From: Bacteroidales bacterium
GTDB taxonomy: Bacteria > Bacteroidota > Bacteroidia > Bacteroidales > JAIOZK01
DNA: 36,229 nt
Reading direction: 5' to 3'
Assembly: GCA_021738625.1 (NCBI GenBank)
Contig: JAIPBS010000042.1
Location: forward strand, 1 to 36,229
The translations under genes and the position numbers were made by a program. Positions within the stretch are counted from its first letter, which is position 1. Each line of letters begins with the position of its first letter. The notes under the pieces are model-generated. The model saw only the letters and a list, made by a program, of their open reading frames with translations. It was not told the DNA's origin and searched no databases. Below, piece by piece: positions 33,219-36,229 of the stretch.

Positions 33219-34169
33219 TCAAGATTTTATTAATCCCAATTGTGCATACCTTGATTCAAGAACCTCAATATAGGCGGTTTTCAGAGCTTTGGAAAGGAAT
33301 GATCGATTAATCCAGCTATGGGCGTTCGGTTTGTTTTTTATCATCCTTTGAAATGCTCCCTTGATTTGTTTAGCTGTTAGCCCTAAACCTTTTCCAAATT
33401 GTTCAAAGTGCTCATGCTTTAGTTTCTTTTTCTTTCCGGCCAATGGCAGAGCGAGTTCCTCCTTATCTTCAGGCAATACGATCGATACATTCAATAAATC
33501 ATAAGCAGGCGCCAACACCCAGCCCGAGGGGCTTTCAACCATAGAAAAGTTTTTTAGATGCATATCGTTGTTTCCTGTGAGAAAAGAAAAAAGCACCAGT
33601 TCAAAATAAAAAACCTTATCAAGCAAAGTATTGCCGGAATAACTACCAATGGCTTTCCCCAACTTCTCCAGGGAGCTTTTATACTTATCAAAGGCTTCGG
33701 TGGTTTGAAACATATCGATCATATGAACCTTTTCCCCCTTTGCTGTCCGATCAATCCGTTTGGTAATATAGGAAAGCTCTCCCGACGACAAGCGGATCAG
33801 GGAAGAAGGGACCACTCCAATTCCGTAGCTTTCGGCAATACGCATGCTTACATGTTCGTTTTGAGGCATTTCGGGAAATTGCTCATTCGGAGGTTTGAAA
33901 ATATATTGTCCGCCCAGGGCGCCAGCTACAGTCAACCTTGCACCGGCAGTTTCTCTGCTTTCCCTGATCAATGATAAAGACAATTTCGGTTGGACCCCCG
34001 GTACGGTGACACTTCGTTCCACCACAGCCTTCGCCAGTTCGTCTATCTGGCTTAGAGAATATTCCAGCTTGGGCGGCAGTGCCGATCCAAAAAATTCAAG
34101 CGAACACCTTTTATGAAAATCGTGCCCTCGCTCAACGGAACCGTAACAATACAAGCATCTATTCACCAT
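33219..34169 (-). CDS. hipT: HipT-type serine kinase toxin (HipA C-terminal domain)
   Basis: A 316-residue HipA-like kinase without the N-terminal HipA subdomain, which is encoded by the preceding gene, the arrangement of HipBST systems. HipT of Escherichia coli phosphorylates tryptophanyl-tRNA synthetase; the target here is unknown. Visible motifs are a zinc-ribbon-like start CLYC...H..C (C5, C8, H19, C22), the Gly-rich loop GVQPKLSLS with S64 and S66 where HipT carries its autophosphorylated serines, the ATP lysine K92 in YIFKPP, the catalytic loop GNNDMHLKN (D202, N207) and the metal-binding APAYD (D224). All look intact, so the kinase should be active. The start is the ATG at 34169; the longer frame begins with TTG. 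It overlaps hipS by 11 nt. Confidence 0.85.
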   Translation of the reverse strand: MVNRCLYCYGSVERGHDFHKRCSLEFFGSALPPKLEYSLSQIDELAKAVVERSVTVPGVQPKLSLSLIRESRETAGARLTVAGALGGQYIFKPPNEQFPEMPQNEHVSMRIAESYGIGVVPSSLIRLSSGELSYITKRIDRTAKGEKVHMIDMFQTTEAFDKYKSSLEKLGKAIGSYSGNTLLDKVFYFELVLFSFLTGNNDMHLKNFSMVESPSGWVLAPAYDLLNVSIVLPEDKEELALPLAGKKKKLKHEHFEQFGKGLGLTAKQIKGAFQRMIKNKPNAHSWINRSFLSKALKTAYIEVLESRYAQLGLIKS

Positions 34170-34494
34170 CTTCTCCTGTTTTTGGTTCAATACTCACGGC
34201 CCCGACGCAATTCCGGCAACACGCCAGCAACAACCCCATCCGGTCGTTCTTGTTAATCCTCCAGTTTGCGGAAGCAATATCCAGCAACCACCCTTCGGGG
34301 ATCAGCCCTTCGAAAAATGGAAACAGTCTGTTGTCGACGTAAGGCTTGTTTGTAACCGGCATGGTGAAAGTGATAAATTCATTCGGATGTTCTATCACGT
34401 ATTGCTCATCATATTGAAATACATACTCCCCTTCATCTGTTTCAGTGATAACCCCAGCCAAATGATCCTTATAGTATACCTTTCCCTGCCTCAT
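34159..34494 (-). CDS. hipS: HipS-type antitoxin (HipA N-terminal subdomain)
   Basis: A 111-residue protein equal to the N-terminal subdomain 1 of HipA (Couple_hipA): KVYYKDHLAGVITETDEGEYVFQYD at the start, then ITFTMPV and LFPFFEGLIPEGWLLDIASANW. In HipBST systems this separate piece is the antitoxin and blocks the kinase with a tryptophan; W69 in LIPEGW is the likely equivalent. The gene overlaps hipB by 4 nt (ATGA) and hipT by 11 nt, so the three products are made in a coupled way. The alternative, a HipA gene broken by frameshift, is less likely because each part has its own start and no missing segment is evident. Confidence 0.82.
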   Translation of the reverse strand: MRQGKVYYKDHLAGVITETDEGEYVFQYDEQYVIEHPNEFITFTMPVTNKPYVDNRLFPFFEGLIPEGWLLDIASANWRINKNDRMGLLLACCRNCVGAVSIEPKTGEDGE

Positions 34495-34700
34495 TTATTT
34501 AGATCTTTGGAGTTAACCGGCGCCAGTTCATGGCCGAACATGCGAAGCACCAGGTTCACCTTATCCATGTTCAGATTCGTTTTCCCCTGTTCTATTTTGC
34601 GTATTACAGTGAGCGCAACACCGGCACGATCAGCAAATTCTTCCTGGGTGAGGCTGACTTCTTTTCTGCGTTCCTTAACAAACTCTGCCAGTTGTTTCAT
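34491..34700 (-). CDS. hipB: HipB-type helix-turn-helix regulator
   Basis: A 69-residue DNA-binding protein. The helix-turn-helix (Cro/CI type) covers about residues 7-58: VKERRKEVSLTQEEFADRAGVALTVIRKIEQGKTNLNMDKVN. A short tail follows. In Hip systems it represses its own operon and completes the toxin-antitoxin complex. It is the first gene, and repeated operator-like sites lie directly before its start. Confidence 0.88.
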   Translation of the reverse strand: MKQLAEFVKERRKEVSLTQEEFADRAGVALTVIRKIEQGKTNLNMDKVNLVLRMFGHELAPVNSKDLNK

Positions 34701-34799
34701 TATATGCTTTTGAATATAGTATGTTGCAAATATAGTAAATTATATGCAAATGGATATAGTTGGGTGAGAAATAAGGAAAATGTATGTTTTTGCATATAA
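34699..34799. promoter_or_regulatory. Promoter and repeated operator sites of hipBST
   Basis: Two direct repeats exactly 40 nt apart, at 34699-34720 and 34739-34760, follow ATTATATGC-WWW-TG-R-ATATAGT and differ at only four positions. A third, inverted half (TTTGCATATAA, 34789-34799) is complementary to TTATATGCAAA at 34740-34750. Between the direct repeats lies CAAATATA (34727-34734), which on the minus strand is a perfect -7 box TATATTTG. The sites overlap the likely promoter and start region, as expected for autorepression by HipB. Confidence 0.65.
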
Positions 34800-34825
34800 G
34801 CGCAAACAGGGTTGGGGTTTTTGTT

Positions 34826-34845
34826 GAAAGAAATCCGGATTTCTT
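34826..34845. promoter_or_regulatory. Perfect 20-bp palindrome
   Basis: AAAGAAATCC (34826-34835) and GGATTTCTTT (34836-34845) are exactly complementary with no spacer. It lies between the hipB promoter region and the broken lipoprotein gene. A loopless palindrome this long is more like a protein binding site or recombination scar than an RNA hairpin. No coding role. Confidence 0.6.
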
Positions 34846-34876
34846 TGCCCAGGTAACTATTTGATAATATATTCAA

Positions 34877-35211
34877 TTATGAATCTGTCTCAATCAGGTA
34901 CTTAAATTGAGAAACATAATCCTCCATGAAATCAACTTCTTCAAGTTCTATATCAGCAATAAGTGCTTTCCATTCAACAAGATAACCTGTTTCTGTTTGT
35001 CGATTATTGTAATTGAATACTTTGCGGTTGTTTCTGTTGGAGAAATATCTTCCCATCCGTTTGTTTTCCAGGAGCTTGATTGCTGAACAAGCATTTCCTT
35101 TACTTCTCCCTTCTTCCAGTTTGCTTTTAGTGTAAAAGTTTTCTTGTCTTGCGCTTTGCAACTGAAAAAAATAAAAAACACTATTCCGATTATAATGATA
35201 CTATTTCTCAT
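34877..35211 (-). pseudogene. Frameshifted lipoprotein gene remnant
   Basis: The ATG at 35211 begins a lipoprotein signal (SIIIIGIVFFIFFSCKAQD) and a sensible domain (FTLKANWKKGEVKEMLVQQSSSWK). This continues to SITIIDK and then loses sense and stops at 34948. In the next frame, from the same point, the protein resumes as TETGYLVEWKALIADIELEEVDFMEDY and ends at 34877. The shift lies in GACAAACAG (34993-35001 on the opposite strand). One additional A there would restore a single frame reading IIDKTETGYLVEW. The second frame has no ATG of its own (only TTG), so it is not a separate gene. The rejoined product would be about 110 residues and appears also to be cut short at its C-terminus. Family not recognised. 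Confidence 0.72.
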
Positions 35212-35336
35212 GATAAAACTTTAAAAATACAAATGTTTTTCATACGGCAGAGCAAAGTGTGGCTTCATTTCATTTCGGAGGATAAATGTGAGAGGCGCAC
35301 CGGTGGGCTTTAATGGCTCACTGGCCGTCTACTCGA

Positions 35337-35344
35337 TTATGGCC
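35337..35344. repeat. Left flanking octamer of the barrel gene
   Basis: TTATGGCC lies 2 nt beyond the stop codon of the outer membrane barrel gene. Its exact inverse, GGCCATAA, occurs at 36036-36043, 17 nt before the start of that gene. The pair brackets the gene as cassette boundaries would. Confidence 0.45.
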
Positions 35345-35346
35345 TT

Positions 35347-36018
35347 TTATTCTTTTTTTAAAGCATATTTTAATCCGATTGACAATATCATTCCATAGTG
35401 TCGAACTTCTGCGTTTGAAAAATAATCGTCATTTGTAATGCTAGTAAAACTGTGTTGGTATTCAAATGTAGCAGATAATAGAAAATCTGGTGTAATCTTG
35501 TAACTGGCGCCAATTTCAACCAATCCGCCTAGGTCAAATTTTGTTACTCTATCCGTTACGTTATTCGTAGTTTCTTCTTGAAATCCTTCAATGGCTGGCG
35601 TTGTTGTCTTTGCATCAACTAGGAATGAAGGGATAATGCCAAGATTTGCAAACCCTGAAAATTTGTCTCCTATTACAATTCCACCTTTTAATGGCAATGA
35701 AAAATAATCGTAGTTGAATTCACTAGTGGCGCTTTCTCCTGTCGGATTTCCAAATTCGTCCGTATAAACAATATCATTTGTAAATCCCCTTTGCAAGTAC
35801 AACAGGTCGATTCCCAAATTAAATCTTTCGTTCAGATAATACTGGTAGGTCAAACCACTATTAAAACCTGTCCGATTGTCATTATTACTTAGGAAGTTGG
35901 ATGAGTTAACATTTGTCAAGTTTATTCCACCTTGCAACCCAATAAAATGGTTTTGTCCGAAGACGGGTATTGTAATTATTGAAATCACGATTGTAAATAC
36001 GATGATTATCTTTCTCAT
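35347..36018 (-). CDS. Outer membrane beta-barrel protein
   Basis: A 223-residue protein with a signal peptide (KIIIVFTIVISIITIPVFGQ). The eight-stranded barrel pattern is typical of the Bacteroidota porin-like family OMP_b-brl_2: GLQGGINLTNVN near the N-terminus, then FNSGLTYQYYLNERFNLGIDLLYLQRGF, FDYFSLPLKGG-like, KFDLGGLVEIGASYKI and a final MILSIGLKYAL strand. Ligand unknown. A longer frame begins at 36078 but runs through the folded repeat element; the ATG at 36018 directly precedes the signal peptide. The gene is richer in A+T than the core genes of this window and is bracketed by inverted octamers, so it may have arrived as a gene cassette. Confidence 0.85.
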   Translation of the reverse strand: MRKIIIVFTIVISIITIPVFGQNHFIGLQGGINLTNVNSSNFLSNNDNRTGFNSGLTYQYYLNERFNLGIDLLYLQRGFTNDIVYTDEFGNPTGESATSEFNYDYFSLPLKGGIVIGDKFSGFANLGIIPSFLVDAKTTTPAIEGFQEETTNNVTDRVTKFDLGGLVEIGASYKITPDFLLSATFEYQHSFTSITNDDYFSNAEVRHYGMILSIGLKYALKKE

Positions 36019-36035
36019 AGTCGTCTTGTTTAATT

Positions 36036-36099
36036 GGCCATAACGGTTTGCAGCTATGGTGCGTGTCCCGCAGGGCATGCACTATAGCTGCTGTTGAAC
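36036..36099. other. attC-like folded recombination site
   Basis: GCAGCTATGGTGC (36050-36062) pairs with GCACTATAGCTGC (36079-36091) over 13 bp with one G-T pair, and the stem continues inward through CCC/GGG around GCA. Just outside lie CCATAAC (36038-36044) and GTTGAAC (36093-36099). The latter fits the integron core consensus GTTRRRY exactly and the former keeps the AAC. Overall length of about 62 bp suits an attC site. No integrase gene is in the window, so the identity is tentative. Confidence 0.45.
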
Positions 36100-36154
36100 G
36101 AAACCTACCGGTAGCTAAAGACAGCTTATGCTGTTGCTACCGATAGTTTTCGTT
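36097..36154. repeat. Long imperfect hairpin
   Basis: Arms 36097-36115 and 36136-36154 are complementary at 17 of 19 positions (AACGAAA and CGGTAGC blocks). A second stem, ACAGC/GCTGT around TTAT, sits at the tip (36121-36134). It abuts the attC-like element and precedes the partial gene at the window edge. It may be part of the same composite element or a leader structure. Confidence 0.55.
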
Positions 36155-36191
36155 ACCTTTAGATTCACAATAACATCTAAACTTTAAAATT

Positions 36192-36229
36192 ATGAAAAAA
36201 AAGTTTGACCCATGTCGAAAAGGCATGTA
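36192..36229 (+). CDS. Start of a gene cut by the window edge
   Basis: An ATG at 36192 opens a frame MKKKFDPCRKGM that runs out of the window after 12 codons. The upstream 40 nt are AT-rich, in keeping with a promoter/leader. Too short to identify; the lysine-rich start is compatible with many proteins. Confidence 0.35.
   Translation, partial: MKKKFDPCRKGM

Noticed and set aside
33219..34494. A single HipA gene broken by a frameshift
   Set aside because: HipS and HipT each have an ATG and coupled overlaps, and HipT has its own N-terminal cysteine motif, which fits a natural HipBST split better than decay.
34877..35161. A separate 94-residue gene overlapping the lipoprotein frame
   Set aside because: Its only start is TTG inside the signal-peptide region and its first half is out-of-frame nonsense; only its second half makes sense, as the continuation of the frameshifted gene.
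35281..35345. A second full attC-like site after the barrel gene
   Set aside because: Only the octamer TTATGGCC and a short 6-bp hairpin (GTGGGC/GCTCAC) are visible; no long stem or GTTRRRY core is found.

Overview
The window looks like a chromosomal segment of a member of the Bacteroidota, probably Bacteroidales or a Marinilabiliales-like relative. The evidence is two TonB-dependent receptors, a secreted protein with a type IX secretion sorting tail, two DUF4491 proteins, a DUF1599/DoxX-like/tpiA cluster of the kind seen in Bacteroides, and promoter-like boxes of the TTTG / TAnnTTTG type. No rRNA, tRNA or CRISPR array was recognised. All family names come from reading the sequence and recalling families; no search was run.

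Left part (1-10.6 kb), almost all on the minus strand. The first 300 bases hold a nested inverted repeat and a membrane-protein fragment without a start codon. A tightly packed set follows, read right to left: two tandem DUF4491 membrane proteins, a small protein ending in an SRPPPA tail, a TonB-dependent receptor, a PAT-family (AmpG/RhtX-like) inner membrane transporter, oxygen-independent coproporphyrinogen oxidase (HemN) and protoporphyrinogen oxidase (HemG/HemY type). It reads as an uptake route joined to the late steps of haem synthesis. A second minus-strand group is folP, a tocopherol-cyclase-like protein and a sodium/calcium exchanger homologue.

Middle part (10.6-29.2 kb), on the plus strand, is mostly housekeeping: DUF1599, a DoxX-like protein with a thioredoxin-like tail, a lone DppB-type permease, tpiA, prmA, a 1505-residue exported protein of unknown function, plsY, dnaN, a CsbD stress protein with a clear terminator, and an AI-2E family permease. 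Then comes a probable stress cluster: a TIGR01777 epimerase, a DUF1295 membrane enzyme and a DNA photolyase, running directly into a TonB-dependent receptor and a DUF2271-like exported protein.

Right part (29.2-36.2 kb) is more accessory. It has a 470-base gene-free stretch with three stem-loops, a lipoprotein, a YdcF/DUF218 protein, an SRPBCC protein, the type IX secreted protein, and a small conserved protein with octamer tandem repeats on both sides. A three-gene hipB-hipS-hipT toxin-antitoxin operon follows, with repeated operator-like sites. The last 1.4 kb is visibly richer in A+T: a frameshifted lipoprotein pseudogene, and an outer membrane barrel gene bounded by inverted octamers with an attC-like folded element at its 5' side, suggesting a gene-cassette arrangement.

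The most interesting signals are the haem-precursor uptake/synthesis operon, the HipBST system with its direct-repeat operators, and the attC-like cassette structure at the right edge.
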